From Clostridia bacterium (GTDB lineage Bacteria; Bacillota; Clostridia; Oscillospirales; CAG-272): a stretch of DNA of 47,914 nt. Positions within the stretch are counted from its first letter, which is position 1. Each line of letters begins with the position of its first letter. The position numbers and the translations under genes are program-made. The stretch is from contig JAGASL010000034.1 in assembly GCA_017621755.1 (NCBI GenBank), positions 1 to 47,914 of the forward strand, in the 5' to 3' direction. Positions 1 through 8,966 of the stretch are shown in pieces. The notes below the pieces were generated by a model. The model had not been told where the DNA came from. It searched no databases and saw only the letters and a program-made list of their open reading frames with translations.

Positions 1-171
1 GGAAAGGGTTTGTGCCGGGCGGCCGATCTCGGCCTCTGCCGCGGCAAGTCCTGCCTCGTTTACATCGACCAGGGCAACGTTGCCTCCTTCCGCAGCGATA
101 CACTTAGCAGATAGCAGCCCCATGCCAGAGGCAGCGCCCGTAATCAGGGCGGTTTTGTTTTCAAAGCGCAT
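1..171 (-). CDS. Short-chain dehydrogenase/reductase (SDR), N-terminal part only
   Basis: The first 57 codons of a gene that runs off the left edge of the window. The start ATG (171-169, minus) has an AAGGAG site upstream. The protein opens with a Rossmann fold: strand TALITG, then the glycine-rich cofactor motif TGAASGMG (SDR pattern TGxxxGxG) near residues 11-18, then a second strand ending in VALVDVN, whose Asp usually favours NAD(H) over NADP(H). The catalytic Tyr-Lys region is outside the window, so the substrate cannot be named. It diverges from the AraC-type regulator at 347-1111, so control by that regulator is plausible but inferred. Family assignment is strong; the function within SDRs is open. 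Confidence 0.85.
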   Translation of the reverse strand, partial: MRFENKTALITGAASGMGLLSAKCIAAEGGNVALVDVNEAGLAAAEAEIGRPAQTLS

Positions 172-205
172 AAAACGTCTCCTTGCAAAAATATTCTATG
201 TCTAT

Positions 206-234
206 ATCATAGCCTATTCATGCTCGTTTGGCAA
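206..234 (-). promoter_or_regulatory. Predicted sigma-A promoter of the SDR gene
   Basis: On the minus strand, TTGCCA (234-229) and TATGAT (211-206) are separated by 17 bp. The start codon lies about 35 bp downstream. Prediction from motif match and spacing only. Confidence 0.5.
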
Positions 235-287
235 TGAGAAAAACGATACATTTTTGATATTTTCGATGCAAAAACAGGAAAATCCGC

Positions 288-315
288 TTGCTTTCTTTAT
301 GAAAAATGGTATAAT
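288..315 (+). promoter_or_regulatory. Predicted sigma-A promoter of the AraC-type regulator
   Basis: TTGCTT (288-293) and a perfect TATAAT (310-315) are spaced by 16 bp. They sit about 30 bp before the chosen ATG at 347, which rules out the longer in-frame start at 80. Confidence 0.6.
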
Positions 316-346
316 GGTGTTAAAATACAAGAGCGGGGGAAGGAAA

Positions 347-1111
347 ATGCTGGAGGATACCATTATCAGCTCGATCAACGAGGTGTTTACCGTACCGGTG
401 CCGCGTGGGCGCCGCACGCCTATGCAACAGCGCCCGCAATATGGGCTTTCCTTTTGCCTGGGTGAGGGGCGGATCATTTACCACCATGAAGGGAAGGAGT
501 ATCTTTCCGATAAGGATCATGCCGTTTGGCTGCCGATGGGGGCCAGCTATTTGCTGGAATGTCGGGAAAGCGGGCATTTCCCCCTGATCAATTTCTCCTG
601 CACGGTACCGGCCTTTACTGATTTTCGCTCTATTTCCTTGCCCCATGCCGATAGCTTTTTGCGCCGCTACGAGACACTGAAGGAGCTGTATCTTTTTCAC
701 CATCGCTATGCCGGGGCCATGAGCGTGCTATACGATCTGCTTTCCTCGCTGGCACCGTTAGAGGGGGAACGTGGTGAGCAAAGTATTCTTTCGCCGGCTA
801 TGCGCTATTTAGAAGCGCATTATGCTGATCAGGGGCTGACAAACAGCACCCTGGCAGCGCAGGTGCATATCAGTGAGGTGTATTTTCGCCGCCTGTTTCG
901 GGCGGCATATCACACCACACCCCGGCAATACGTGCTGGATTTGCGCATCAAGCATGCAAGGGAGCTGTTGGCGGGGGATACGGTGTCGGTCACGCGCGTG
1001 GCGGAGCTATGCGGCTTTTCAGGTGTCTATCACTTTTGTCGCGCCTTTCGTGAGGCGACCGGGCAAACGCCAACTGAATACCGTCGCAGCCGGGGCGGCA
1101 TTCATATCTGA
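347..1111 (+). CDS. AraC-family transcriptional regulator
   Basis: A 254-aa regulator. The start at 347 is chosen over an in-frame ATG at 80 because a GGGGGAAGGA ribosome site and a TATAAT box lie just upstream; the earlier start would run through the promoter. Residues 1 to about 140 form a beta-rich N-terminal segment of the cupin-like sensor type (…HHEGKEYLSDKDHAVWLPMG…), the usual effector-binding part. Residues from about 150 form the AraC DNA-binding domain with two helix-turn-helix units: TNSTLAAQVHISEVYFRRLF, then VSVTRVAELCGFSGVYHFCR followed by GQTPTEYRR. The AraC signature is clear. The effector is unknown. It is divergent from the SDR gene, the nearest candidate target. Confidence 0.9.
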   Translation: MLEDTIISSINEVFTVPVPRGRRTPMQQRPQYGLSFCLGEGRIIYHHEGKEYLSDKDHAVWLPMGASYLLECRESGHFPLINFSCTVPAFTDFRSISLPHADSFLRRYETLKELYLFHHRYAGAMSVLYDLLSSLAPLEGERGEQSILSPAMRYLEAHYADQGLTNSTLAAQVHISEVYFRRLFRAAYHTTPRQYVLDLRIKHARELLAGDTVSVTRVAELCGFSGVYHFCRAFREATGQTPTEYRRSRGGIHI

Positions 1112-1160
1112 CCGTATAGCTTTCACGCCCGTGGGAAAGACTATGGCTATGATTTCGGCA

Positions 1161-1189
1161 TTGACAAGAGGGCGTGTTTGTGGTAAAAT
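1161..1189 (+). promoter_or_regulatory. Strong predicted sigma-A promoter with extended -10
   Basis: TTGACA (1161-1166), 17 bp, then TAAAAT (1184-1189), preceded by TGTGG. Nearly the same arrangement occurs at 23710, 40384 and 43705. The transcription start would be near 1196, slightly downstream of the best GTG start of the sugar transferase. Either that gene starts in an unusual way or it is read from upstream. Confidence 0.55.
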
Positions 1190-1800
1190 TAAATAGGAAG
1201 AAAAGAAGGCGGTATCTTGTTTTCAAGCAGACGGCAGACCGCCTGCTGGCGCTTGCCCTGCTACTCCTTTTTTGCCCGGTGATGGCGGCAGTGGCCTTTG
1301 GCATTCGCTGCACCTCGCCCGGGCCTGTTCTGTTTCGCCAGGTGCGTATGGGGCGGGGGATGGAGCCGTTTTTGATCTATAAGTTCCGCACGATGTCCTG
1401 CCGTGCGCCGCGCAATTGTGCCACGGCCGCGCTTGGTACGCCGGGGCGGTATATCACGCGCTTTGGCGCGCTGCTGCGCAAGACCAGCTTAGACGAGCTG
1501 CCCCAGCTATGGAACGTGCTGCGTGGAGAAATGAGCTTGCTTGGCCCGCGCCCGGTGGTGCTTGTCGAGAGCGAGCTGATCACGCGCCGCGCTTGCGCCG
1601 GCGTGTATGCCGTGCGGCCGGGGGTCTCCGGCCTTTCGCAGATCTCGGGGCGGGACTTATTGAATGATGAAGAAAAGACACGCCTCGACCGGGAGTATGT
1701 GAAGCACCTATCCCCGTGGCGAGACGGCTTGCTTTTATTTGCCACCGTGTATGCGGTGGCCTTTCACCGTGGCGTGCGAGAGGGAAGACCCGCGCGCTGA
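1180..1800 (+). CDS. Undecaprenyl-phosphate sugar phosphotransferase (bacterial sugar transferase)
   Basis: About 206 aa. Family members load the first sugar-1-phosphate onto undecaprenyl phosphate at the inner membrane to begin a surface polysaccharide repeat unit. A basic N-terminus (NRKKRRR) is followed by one hydrophobic segment (about LLALALLLLFCPVMAAVAF), then the family core: SPGPVLFRQVRMG, FLIYKFRTM, TSLDELPQLWNVLRGEMSLLGPRP, and the C-terminal PGVSGLSQISGRD. The length matches single-segment PglC/WcaJ-C-type enzymes. The start is uncertain: GTG at 1180 has AAGAGGG seven bases upstream and GTG at 1174 is also in frame, yet both lie at or before the expected transcription start of the promoter at 1161-1189. 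It heads a three-gene polysaccharide set. The sugar is not predictable. Confidence 0.9.
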   Translation: MVKLNRKKRRRYLVFKQTADRLLALALLLLFCPVMAAVAFGIRCTSPGPVLFRQVRMGRGMEPFLIYKFRTMSCRAPRNCATAALGTPGRYITRFGALLRKTSLDELPQLWNVLRGEMSLLGPRPVVLVESELITRRACAGVYAVRPGVSGLSQISGRDLLNDEEKTRLDREYVKHLSPWRDGLLLFATVYAVAFHRGVREGRPAR

Positions 1801-1817
1801 TGAAGGAGGGAAGAGAC

Positions 1818-2960
1818 GTGTACGAAAAAGAATATCAAACGCTGCTTGCCCTGATTGCGCCGCTGTGCGGCGGGGTAAAGCGTGACGTCCAGGTAGAGGA
1901 CTACAAGACCCTGTGCCTGATGGCGAAAAAGCATAGCGTGGCCAACCTGCTTTATCTGGCGCTCAAGGATGACCCGGCGTTCCCCGCCGACCTGCGCGCC
2001 GCTATGGAGGCGCTGCTGTTTACCTCTATGCGTCAGCAGGTAGCGCAGGAATATGAGGCCGGGCGCGTATTTTCCGCGCTGGAAAAGGCAGGCATTCGTT
2101 TTCTGCCTATGAAGGGCATCGTGCTGCGCCCGCTGTACCCCGCGCCGGAAATGCGTATCTCCTGTGACGTAGACCTGTTTTACGACAAGGCAGAGCGTGA
2201 ACGCGCAGGCGAGCTGATGCTTTCGCTTGGTTACCAAAGTGACGGGGCGGATGCCAATCACGAGGGCTTTGTCAAGGGGCCTGTCTCGATTGAGCTGCAC
2301 CACAATTTGATGACACATTTTCCCACGATCGACGCGTATTATGAGGATCTTTGGTCACGATTGATTCCTGAAAGCGACTACCGCTTCCGCATGAGCGATG
2401 AGGATTTTTACATATACAGCACCATCCACACGATGAAGCACTTTGCCGTTGGCGGCACGGGCATTCGCTCGGTGCTGGACGTGTTTGTCTTTTTGCATGC
2501 CAAGCCGGCGCTGGATATGGCCTACGTTGAGCATGAGCTGGCCAGCATTGGGCTGCTGGAGTTTCATCGCACGCTGCTCACGCTTTCCGAGGTGTATTTT
2601 GGCGGGCAGGAGATGCCCTCTGATCTGCAGCCTGTCTCTGATTATATTCTTGGCAGCGGCACCTACGGCAAATTCTCGCAGTTTGTGGCTAATACCGCCG
2701 CGGTAAGCAAGGGCGGCAGACTGGGCTACTTTGCGTCCCGCGCGTTTCCCCCCTACCGCATAATGGCCGAAAAATATCCATCCCTACGCCGTTTTCCGCC
2801 CGCGCTACCCTTTTATTGGGCTGGCCGGCTACTGCGCGCCGCCTTTGGGCGTGAGCGCTCTCTCAGCCGAGAGGTAAAGACGGCCAACGCTGTCAGCAAG
2901 GCAGAGCAAAAGCGGCTAGACGGCGTGATGGATCGGGTCGGCCTGCGCGGCTATCGCTGA
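1818..2960 (+). CDS. Nucleotidyltransferase family protein (NTP_transf_5 type)
   Basis: A 380-aa protein. The GTG start at 1818 is preferred because a strong AAGGAGGG (1803-1810) precedes it; an in-frame ATG at 1800 overlaps the previous stop but lacks a comparable site. The recognisable core is RFLPMKGIVLRPLYP followed by MRISCDVDLFYD and later SIELHHNL. This is the lysine-glycine, R-x-x-x-DVDLF pattern of the uncharacterised nucleotidyltransferase family often found in capsule and exopolysaccharide loci. By analogy it would transfer a nucleotidyl group or modify a glycan intermediate, but no activity can be claimed. It is cytosolic, with no signal peptide. It lies between the sugar transferase and the polymerase-like gene, 17 bases after the former. 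Confidence 0.75.
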   Translation: MYEKEYQTLLALIAPLCGGVKRDVQVEDYKTLCLMAKKHSVANLLYLALKDDPAFPADLRAAMEALLFTSMRQQVAQEYEAGRVFSALEKAGIRFLPMKGIVLRPLYPAPEMRISCDVDLFYDKAERERAGELMLSLGYQSDGADANHEGFVKGPVSIELHHNLMTHFPTIDAYYEDLWSRLIPESDYRFRMSDEDFYIYSTIHTMKHFAVGGTGIRSVLDVFVFLHAKPALDMAYVEHELASIGLLEFHRTLLTLSEVYFGGQEMPSDLQPVSDYILGSGTYGKFSQFVANTAAVSKGGRLGYFASRAFPPYRIMAEKYPSLRRFPPALPFYWAGRLLRAAFGRERSLSREVKTANAVSKAEQKRLDGVMDRVGLRGYR

Positions 2961-2974
2961 GAAAGGAGCCCGAT

Positions 2975-4345
2975 ATGCTGAAAACCCTGGCAGAAAGGAT
3001 CTACCGCTTCTCTACCACCGGTCTATGCTCACTCTGCCTGTTTCTGTTTGCCTATACCTGCGTGGTGTTAGAGCGCCCGGCTGTTGGTATTTGCGCACTG
3101 GCCTTGTATCTATGCTTGCTTTGCCTATGCCATAGTGACGTGCTACCGCTTGTGCTGCCGCTGCTTTTGATCTATTGCTTGACCTTCTACTGCCCCTCGT
3201 CAGTCTGGCTGGCGTATCTGGGCATCCCGTGTGGCCTGGCACTTTCCTGGCGCCTATGGTGCAACAGGCATGCCATGCGCCCGGGCAAGAGCTTTTTTGG
3301 CATGATTGCCGTATCGATCGCATTGGTGCTTGGCGGTGTTGGCTCTATCTCTGCCGAAGAATACTTCTCACCCGGCGCCATATATATCCTGCTGGCCTTA
3401 GGACCCATGATGATCGGCATCTACCTGCTGCTAAAAAGCAGTCTTTCCCAGCCCCGGCACTACGATATTGGTGAGTATATCAGCACCGTCATGTACGCCA
3501 CGGCCGTATTCGTTGCTTTTCTTATTCTTCGCATTTTTCTCACCCACCCAGAGATATTGATCGAGCAGGATCACGTGGTGCATAAGCTGGAGGCTTTGGC
3601 TGGCTGGCGAAACGGCGCCTCTAACCTGGCAGTGATCCTTCTTCCCTTCATTTTTTATTATGCGCGCCGCCACGGCTTTTGGCATCTATTTTCTGCTTTG
3701 GCCGTTTACGTGATCGTGGCGCTGGCCGGCGCCCGCGCGGCCATCGTTATCGGCGCCTTGGCCCTGCTGCTTGGCTTTGCCTATTTTACGCATCGCCGCC
3801 CCTGGCTGCGGCTGGCGATCGTCTGCGCCTGCTTTACCTGCTGCGTGGTGGCATTTGTGTACCGCGAGCCGCTGATCATCTTCGCCAGGGACTTTCTATG
3901 CATCGATCTTAGCGGCGCCCATGTAGAGGATGAATCGCGCTATAAATTGATGATGCGCGCGATCGAGGATTTTCTCCACAACCCGTTCTCTGGTCGAGGT
4001 CTTGGCTACACCGGCAACAACGATATCTACCCCCTGGATCCTACTGCCAACCCCGATGACGTCCGTTTTCGCGTGCATTGGTACCATTCGCTTCTGCCGC
4101 AGATCATCGGTAGCATGGGCATTGTGGGCATCTTGGCCTATGGCTATCAGTTCCTTCTGCGCCTACGCGTGATGCTGCGTGTGCGCCGCACCGCCTATAC
4201 CGGTGCGCTGATCCTCTCTTACGTGGTTACCCTGCTGTATTCGCAGATCGACCCTGGCATCTTCAGCCCCATGCCCTTTGGCCTGCTGGTGGTGCTTACC
4301 TTCGCCCTGCTGGAGGCAGAGCCGGCGCATCAAAAAAACGCATAG
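2975..4345 (+). CDS. O-antigen ligase/polymerase-like membrane protein (Wzy type)
   Basis: 456 aa, almost entirely hydrophobic, with roughly ten or more predicted membrane segments. A large outside loop follows the segment near residues 300-320. It contains YKLMMRAIEDFLHNPFSGRGLGYTGN, the family's typical N-P-F-x-G-x-G-x-G sequence, and later HWYHSLLPQIIGSMG, a usual histidine-containing motif of Wzy/WaaL-like proteins. The RAAIVIGALALLLGFAYF segment is also typical. Members polymerise or ligate undecaprenyl-linked glycans at the outer face of the membrane. The start ATG has GAAAGGAG upstream and follows the nucleotidyltransferase gene by 14 bases, so the three genes form one operon. Polymerase versus ligase cannot be settled from sequence. 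Confidence 0.8.
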   Translation: MLKTLAERIYRFSTTGLCSLCLFLFAYTCVVLERPAVGICALALYLCLLCLCHSDVLPLVLPLLLIYCLTFYCPSSVWLAYLGIPCGLALSWRLWCNRHAMRPGKSFFGMIAVSIALVLGGVGSISAEEYFSPGAIYILLALGPMMIGIYLLLKSSLSQPRHYDIGEYISTVMYATAVFVAFLILRIFLTHPEILIEQDHVVHKLEALAGWRNGASNLAVILLPFIFYYARRHGFWHLFSALAVYVIVALAGARAAIVIGALALLLGFAYFTHRRPWLRLAIVCACFTCCVVAFVYREPLIIFARDFLCIDLSGAHVEDESRYKLMMRAIEDFLHNPFSGRGLGYTGNNDIYPLDPTANPDDVRFRVHWYHSLLPQIIGSMGIVGILAYGYQFLLRLRVMLRVRRTAYTGALILSYVVTLLYSQIDPGIFSPMPFGLLVVLTFALLEAEPAHQKNA

Positions 4346-4372
4346 TTTTCTTCCTTTATTATATACAGCGCA

Positions 4373-4409
4373 AAAAGGCACGCCATTTCGAAAAATGGCG
4401 TGCCTTTTT
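4373..4409 (+). terminator. Intrinsic terminator of the polysaccharide operon
   Basis: A 16-bp stem (AAAAGGCACGCCATTT pairing across a CGA loop) ends in a T run. It lies 27 bases after the Wzy-like stop. Confidence 0.9.
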
Positions 4410-4415
4410 ATATGA

Positions 4416-4452
4416 TAAAAACCGGGGCACCTGCATGGCAGGTGCCCCGGTT
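4416..4452 (-). terminator. Intrinsic terminator of the 1356-aa secreted protein gene
   Basis: A 15-bp GC-rich inverted repeat (AACCGGGGCACCTGC, 4420-4452) is followed on the minus strand by a T run (AAAAA at 4416-4420 on plus). It serves the gene ending at 4472. It stands back to back with the plus-strand terminator at 4373. Confidence 0.85.
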
Positions 4453-4471
4453 GGGGTTATGCGATTAAGAA

Positions 4472-7400
4472 TTAAGCAACGTCATTTGCGGTCTTGCAGA
4501 GAACCAGCATAGCATCCAGCAGAGCAAGCAGCTCTTCGCTTGCATCCTCGTTCTCATACTGACGTGCCACGTACGACTCAACAGAGTAGGTCAGAACCTC
4601 AGACTGCTGATCGCCGTTGATATCCTCAACGCAGAAGTAGAAGGCATCGCTGAATTCGGCAGCGCTTACTTCAATGTCTACCATGTAGCCACCGCTCGGG
4701 CGCTTCTCCAGCTGCAGTCTGCGCGGGGAAGAGAACTCCTCGTTGTCATCCACCAGCAGAACGAAGCGGCCAGGGTTCTTCGCGGTCTTGACGTATACGC
4801 GCAGGCCAACGGTCTCCGTCAGCGTCAGGGTAGCACCGGAGATCGATGCGTCGCCATCAAACTCGGTCAGGTTGAATACGTTCTCGGGTACGATGGTGGG
4901 CATCAGCGGCATATCATCCGGCAGCATGTCGCTCGAATCATAGCCATAGAAGTATGCGTCAGAAGCTACGGAATACTCCAGCAGAGCAGCGGCAGCCAGC
5001 TTCAGCTCGTTATCCGTCTCAGGCGAGGCGATAGCAGCCTTGGCGTATTCAGCCGCGCCGATCGTTACCGTCTTGCTATCCTTGTACGAGCCATCCTCAT
5101 AGTAAACGCGCATATACACGTCAAACGACATAGAGAGAGCGCGTAGCGGCAGCTCCGGAATGTCAAATACGTAATCAACGTTGGAGAAGAGAGTGTCCTC
5201 CGCCGTGTTGTCTACGATCTGGGAAACAGGCAGCTCATAGCCATTGTCAATTACCAGATATACCTCATCGGTATAGTCAAGGCGAGGCGAGGTCAGGCTG
5301 GCGTATACGTTCATCGTGAAGGTCTCACCCAGCGTAACAGCAGAAGCCGTGATAGCAGGGGCGGAGAACACCTCGGTATAGGTGATCAGCGGATTGATAA
5401 CGAACATACGGGAAGCAGCATCACCCTTGAAGCCACGAACCTCGATCACGTCACCCGTCTTTACGTCTACAGAAAGCGGGCCGTCTGCGTGGAACATATC
5501 CAGCAGGTGCATATCACCGTAAACGTTCGCGCCCTTAGCGTAAACCGTTTCGCTCTCGTAGTAGTAGTAGTCCTCATCCATCGGTGCGATCTTCACACCG
5601 TTGAGGTAGATGGCAAAGCCACCAGCCAGGCGACCGGCTACGTCTCTGTTATTGCACTCGCGCTGCAGCTCAAGGCTTGCAAAGTCGATCAGCACGGTGC
5701 CGTTCTTGTCGGTGGTGTACTGCACGCCTACGTGGTAGCGGCCATCAGCAGTGACCTTGTCGGACATAGCGAAGCGATTGCTGCTGCCCTTATACATACC
5801 GCTGGTATCGCCCCAGCCGGAGGCATTGTGGCAGAATACCGGCTCGCCGGGATTGGCATAGGTAAAGGGCACGAACTTGCCGGCGCCGTTATCATAGATA
5901 CCGGCCGTCCAACCGTTTTGATAGGTTACCGTCTTGTCGGCATTGGCAATCGGCTTACCGTTAGCGCCAAAGGAAACAGAACCAGCAGTAACGGGCGTCA
6001 GACGCAGGATCGCATTCGGCATCTCAAATACGGCACCATCGGCGTAGTCAGGCTTGCCGTTGCCATCAGCATCCCAGCCCAGCATGGCAGAGGTACCGGT
6101 ATACTTCGGCAGGGTAACCATCTCGCCGGGCACGGCAATGATCGGATCCATGCCAGCCATCTTGATATACTGCTCGCCCTTGGCCAGCATGCGGCTGTAG
6201 GATACAGTAGCCTCGATGGTGGTAGCATAACCACCGCTGGAGCGCTTGTTGAGGATCTCAACTACGTCGCCAGCCTCAACAAATACGCCCTTCAGCAGGT
6301 CGGTGTTGGTCAGCTCAGGGGTCACGTTGTAGGCCTTGTTGCCATTGGTACGGTCCTTCAGCGGGAACCAGTTGCTCTGCACGCCGTAGGAGCCGCTTGC
6401 GGTCGGCCATACCATCGCGCCGTTTACAAATACGCCTACGCTGGCGTTAGCAGCGCAAGAAACGATCTTGTCAAGAGAAATGTCTACGTAGCCGGTAAAA
6501 GGAGCCGTGTACTGCAGACCGGCGTTCCAAGAACCGTCGGCATTCACAGCGCCCCACTGACCCCAGGTCCACCCCTCGGTCTCACGAGAGCTTCTGTTCG
6601 GCCAGAAGTTGATACGCGGGCTGGTCGGTCCGCCGGCTGCCATCAGCCAGCCCTCGCCGCCAGAAACGGCGCCGGCTACGCCGGCGTTCGAGCACAGGGT
6701 GTCCAGTACCAGCATGCTGTTGTAATCCGAGGTCGAGCGACCAACGAATTTCCAACCGGCAGGCATTACCACCTTGTTGTTGCTGTCTGCCGACAGGCTG
6801 CTCAGCACCAGGCTGGAGGAGGGGAGGATCTGCTCGGCATAAGACAGATGAGCGCGGAAGTTATTGATAAAGTGTGAGCCGTTATAATTGTTAATAACCG
6901 TTTTGGCACGGAAGAGGAATACCAGCTGGTCGCCGCTCTCTACCTTAAAGGTAGCAGTCTCTTTACGTACACCGGGGGAGGTATACTTGATACCGGCACC
7001 CTCGGTAGCCACGTCAGCCGCACCGGCCATGCCCTCGGTCGGGTAGACCACGGTAGCACCGTCAGCGTTTACCTTAACGATCGAGTAATAAACAGCCTTC
7101 AACTGTGTCATGCCGTCTACCACGTTAAAGGAAGCGGCAGCCGTCATCGTACCGGTCTGCGTTACCTTGTAGGTAAAGCCGGCACCATAGGTCTTGGGGT
7201 CGTAGCTGTCAGCAATGCCGACCATCGTTCTGGCAACGCCGCCGGACCTGTTTATCCACACGCAGCCGGTTGTCCAGCTACCAATATTACCATACGTGGT
7301 GTCAAGGGTCAGGTTGTTGTCCACCACACCGTTGTTATAGCTAGCAAAATCCCAGCCGCCGGTGAAATCATTAGCAAGCGAGTAGGGGTTTGTGGCGCTG

Positions 7401-8542
7401 CCGTAAGCGGCAAAGTTTTCGCCACCCGTAACCAGCGAGGAAACGATATAGTTATCACCTGCCACGTCACCACCCATTATGATATCGCCGGCCGAAAGCG
7501 GCTCGCCCGTCACGCTGGTATAGGTAATGGTGGGGTAAGCGTAGATGTGCGGGGTGTTTACACGAGCAAATACAACGTCTACACGGTCACCGGCAGAAAC
7601 GGAAATGCCGTGCGGGTAGCCGTTTTTCTCGCAGTAAGCCTTGTACTCGGTCATCAGCTCGCCAGTCTTAGCGACCGTCGTAACGACTGCGTCTGTGCCG
7701 CTGGTGTATTCAGACGGTGCGGCAGTCTGCTCATCCAGCTTCAGGTAAGCCCAGCTCGTTTCAATAGTGGGGTAGTACGTGGTCTGCTGCCCGTTGCTGT
7801 TATACTTAAAGGTATAGCCGGTGCCGGTAAAGGGCTTGGCGGTAACCGCCTGATTGGCGGCCGCAGCGGGCCATACCACAACACCGTTAACAGCCACAGC
7901 CATTAGTGTGTCAGAGAAGTTAGCACCGTCAGTGGTGTATGCAATGCCCAGCGCCTCAAAGTCCACGTCGATCTTGCCGTCGGCAAGTGCGTGATAGGAA
8001 AGTGCCAAGGCGCCGGCAGACTGGGTGATCATGTGTTGCGTGTGGGCCAGATAAATACCACCGTAGCTCCAGATGCTCTTGTTCTGCAGCATATTGTGCA
8101 CGTTAGCAGACATGTTGTCAAACAGCGTGTAGCTGCTGCCGATGTAGCTACCGGCCGTCCAGTTGTTGGCCCAGCCGTCAAATCTCGTATTAGCCGTGTA
8201 ACGCGGCCAGTTGGAGGACGGGCTGAACGTAGAGCTGCGCGGCAGCAGGTAGAAGGTCATGTCCTGCGCTGCCTGATACAGATACGTAGATGCCTCGCGG
8301 ATCACACCCGAGTTGGAGACGTGATACCAGCCTAAGCCATCATCCGGCACCTCGGGCACGGTAAAGTCCATAACGACCCCTACCGTCTGGGTGCTGACAG
8401 TTTCAGCAGGGCTGACGTTTGCGTTGATAAACGTAACGGTAGCCCCTTCTGCGTCTGCCGCTGCAATCGTGAATGCGCCAACGGGAACCATCGGCAGCAC
8501 CATGCACAGCACCAGAAGCAGAGATAAAAGCTTCTTTTTCAT
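4472..8542 (-). CDS. Giant secreted protein with repeated beta modules (family member 1)
   Basis: 1356 aa, exported: MKKK, a hydrophobic core, then an Ala-rich cleavage region near residue 28. The body is beta-rich. Strands of the type AVNGVVVWP (about 213), GVFVNGAMVWP (about 703) and AIYLNGVKIAP (about 977) mark repeated modules, each followed by a (V/K)-x-(A/T)-GD-x-(I/V) strand. One GWDADGNGKPDY loop lies near residue 820. Two short helical pieces appear at the end: DNELKLAAAALLEYSVASDAYF (about 1175) and, after YSVESYVAR (about 1320), ELLALLDAMLVLCKTA. From residue 820 on it aligns visibly with the neighbour at 9359-13786. No LPxTG, SLH, dockerin, lipobox or catalytic motif is seen. I do not recognise a function; adhesin, glycan-binding or matrix protein are guesses. 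Confidence 0.85.
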   Translation of the reverse strand: MKKKLLSLLLVLCMVLPMVPVGAFTIAAADAEGATVTFINANVSPAETVSTQTVGVVMDFTVPEVPDDGLGWYHVSNSGVIREASTYLYQAAQDMTFYLLPRSSTFSPSSNWPRYTANTRFDGWANNWTAGSYIGSSYTLFDNMSANVHNMLQNKSIWSYGGIYLAHTQHMITQSAGALALSYHALADGKIDVDFEALGIAYTTDGANFSDTLMAVAVNGVVVWPAAAANQAVTAKPFTGTGYTFKYNSNGQQTTYYPTIETSWAYLKLDEQTAAPSEYTSGTDAVVTTVAKTGELMTEYKAYCEKNGYPHGISVSAGDRVDVVFARVNTPHIYAYPTITYTSVTGEPLSAGDIIMGGDVAGDNYIVSSLVTGGENFAAYGSATNPYSLANDFTGGWDFASYNNGVVDNNLTLDTTYGNIGSWTTGCVWINRSGGVARTMVGIADSYDPKTYGAGFTYKVTQTGTMTAAASFNVVDGMTQLKAVYYSIVKVNADGATVVYPTEGMAGAADVATEGAGIKYTSPGVRKETATFKVESGDQLVFLFRAKTVINNYNGSHFINNFRAHLSYAEQILPSSSLVLSSLSADSNNKVVMPAGWKFVGRSTSDYNSMLVLDTLCSNAGVAGAVSGGEGWLMAAGGPTSPRINFWPNRSSRETEGWTWGQWGAVNADGSWNAGLQYTAPFTGYVDISLDKIVSCAANASVGVFVNGAMVWPTASGSYGVQSNWFPLKDRTNGNKAYNVTPELTNTDLLKGVFVEAGDVVEILNKRSSGGYATTIEATVSYSRMLAKGEQYIKMAGMDPIIAVPGEMVTLPKYTGTSAMLGWDADGNGKPDYADGAVFEMPNAILRLTPVTAGSVSFGANGKPIANADKTVTYQNGWTAGIYDNGAGKFVPFTYANPGEPVFCHNASGWGDTSGMYKGSSNRFAMSDKVTADGRYHVGVQYTTDKNGTVLIDFASLELQRECNNRDVAGRLAGGFAIYLNGVKIAPMDEDYYYYESETVYAKGANVYGDMHLLDMFHADGPLSVDVKTGDVIEVRGFKGDAASRMFVINPLITYTEVFSAPAITASAVTLGETFTMNVYASLTSPRLDYTDEVYLVIDNGYELPVSQIVDNTAEDTLFSNVDYVFDIPELPLRALSMSFDVYMRVYYEDGSYKDSKTVTIGAAEYAKAAIASPETDNELKLAAAALLEYSVASDAYFYGYDSSDMLPDDMPLMPTIVPENVFNLTEFDGDASISGATLTLTETVGLRVYVKTAKNPGRFVLLVDDNEEFSSPRRLQLEKRPSGGYMVDIEVSAAEFSDAFYFCVEDINGDQQSEVLTYSVESYVARQYENEDASEELLALLDAMLVLCKTANDVA

Positions 8543-8549
8543 AAGATTG

Positions 8550-8598
8550 TCCTTTCCGGGGATTTTCCCCTTTATAGAAGCCGAATTGCTTCTATAAA
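8550..8598 (-). promoter_or_regulatory. Structured 5' leader with two hairpins abutting the Shine-Dalgarno site
   Basis: On the transcript, a perfect 11-bp hairpin (TTTATAGAAGC, six-base loop, GCTTCTATAAA; 8598-8571) is followed with no gap by GGGG-AAAAT-CCCC (8570-8558). The ribosome site GGAAAGGA (8557-8550) follows directly, seven bases before the ATG. The leader at 9300-9352 has the same order. Confidence 0.6.
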
Positions 8599-8611
8599 AT
8601 AATCTAACTAT

Positions 8612-8640
8612 ATTTTACTACAAAAAGATAAATCTGTCAA
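8612..8640 (-). promoter_or_regulatory. Predicted sigma-A promoter of secreted family member 1
   Basis: On the minus strand, TTGACA (8640-8635) and TAAAAT (8617-8612) have a 17-bp spacer. The hexamers and the bases around them (TTGACAGAT…GTAGTAAAATA) match the promoter at 9253 of the paralogous gene. Confidence 0.8.
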
Positions 8641-8722
8641 GGTCGCATTTTGTACAAAATCAACAATGCTTTTTTGTGCACATTTCATATATATGAGGGT
8701 TTTTTGCGTGCCGCCCGCACCA

Positions 8723-8966
8723 TTGCCTTCCCCTCAGGGGGAGGTGGCACGCGTAGCGTGGCGGATGAGGTACGCCGCGTATGCGGCATTGACCGATCAC
8801 CCCCAGTATTGTGACCCGCATGCCGCCGCCGGGGGGGACAATCCCTCACCGCCTACGGCGGAGCTCCCTTGACACAAGGGCGCCTTTTCGCCCCCCGCAA
8901 AGTGACCCGCCCGTGCTCGCCATAGGGGTCGGCGCCCTCGACGACCCGCACCGGTCTTGATCAACC
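8723..8966. repeat. GC-rich intergenic repeat block, left of the second secreted gene
   Basis: No gene is supported here. The block holds short imperfect repeats: a CCTTCCCCTCAGGGGGAGG palindrome (about 8728), ATCCCTCACCGCC-x-ACGGCGGAGCTCCC (about 8841) and GACGACCCGCACCGGTCT (8939-8956). The second and third recur at about 14038 and 14214, on the other side of the gene 9359-13786. Such blocks are common non-coding intergenic elements in Clostridia. Boundaries are approximate. Confidence 0.6.

Noticed and set aside
5489..6877. A 462-codon open frame on the plus strand
   Set aside because: Shadow of the secreted protein gene 4472-8542; no ribosome site or recognisable domain.
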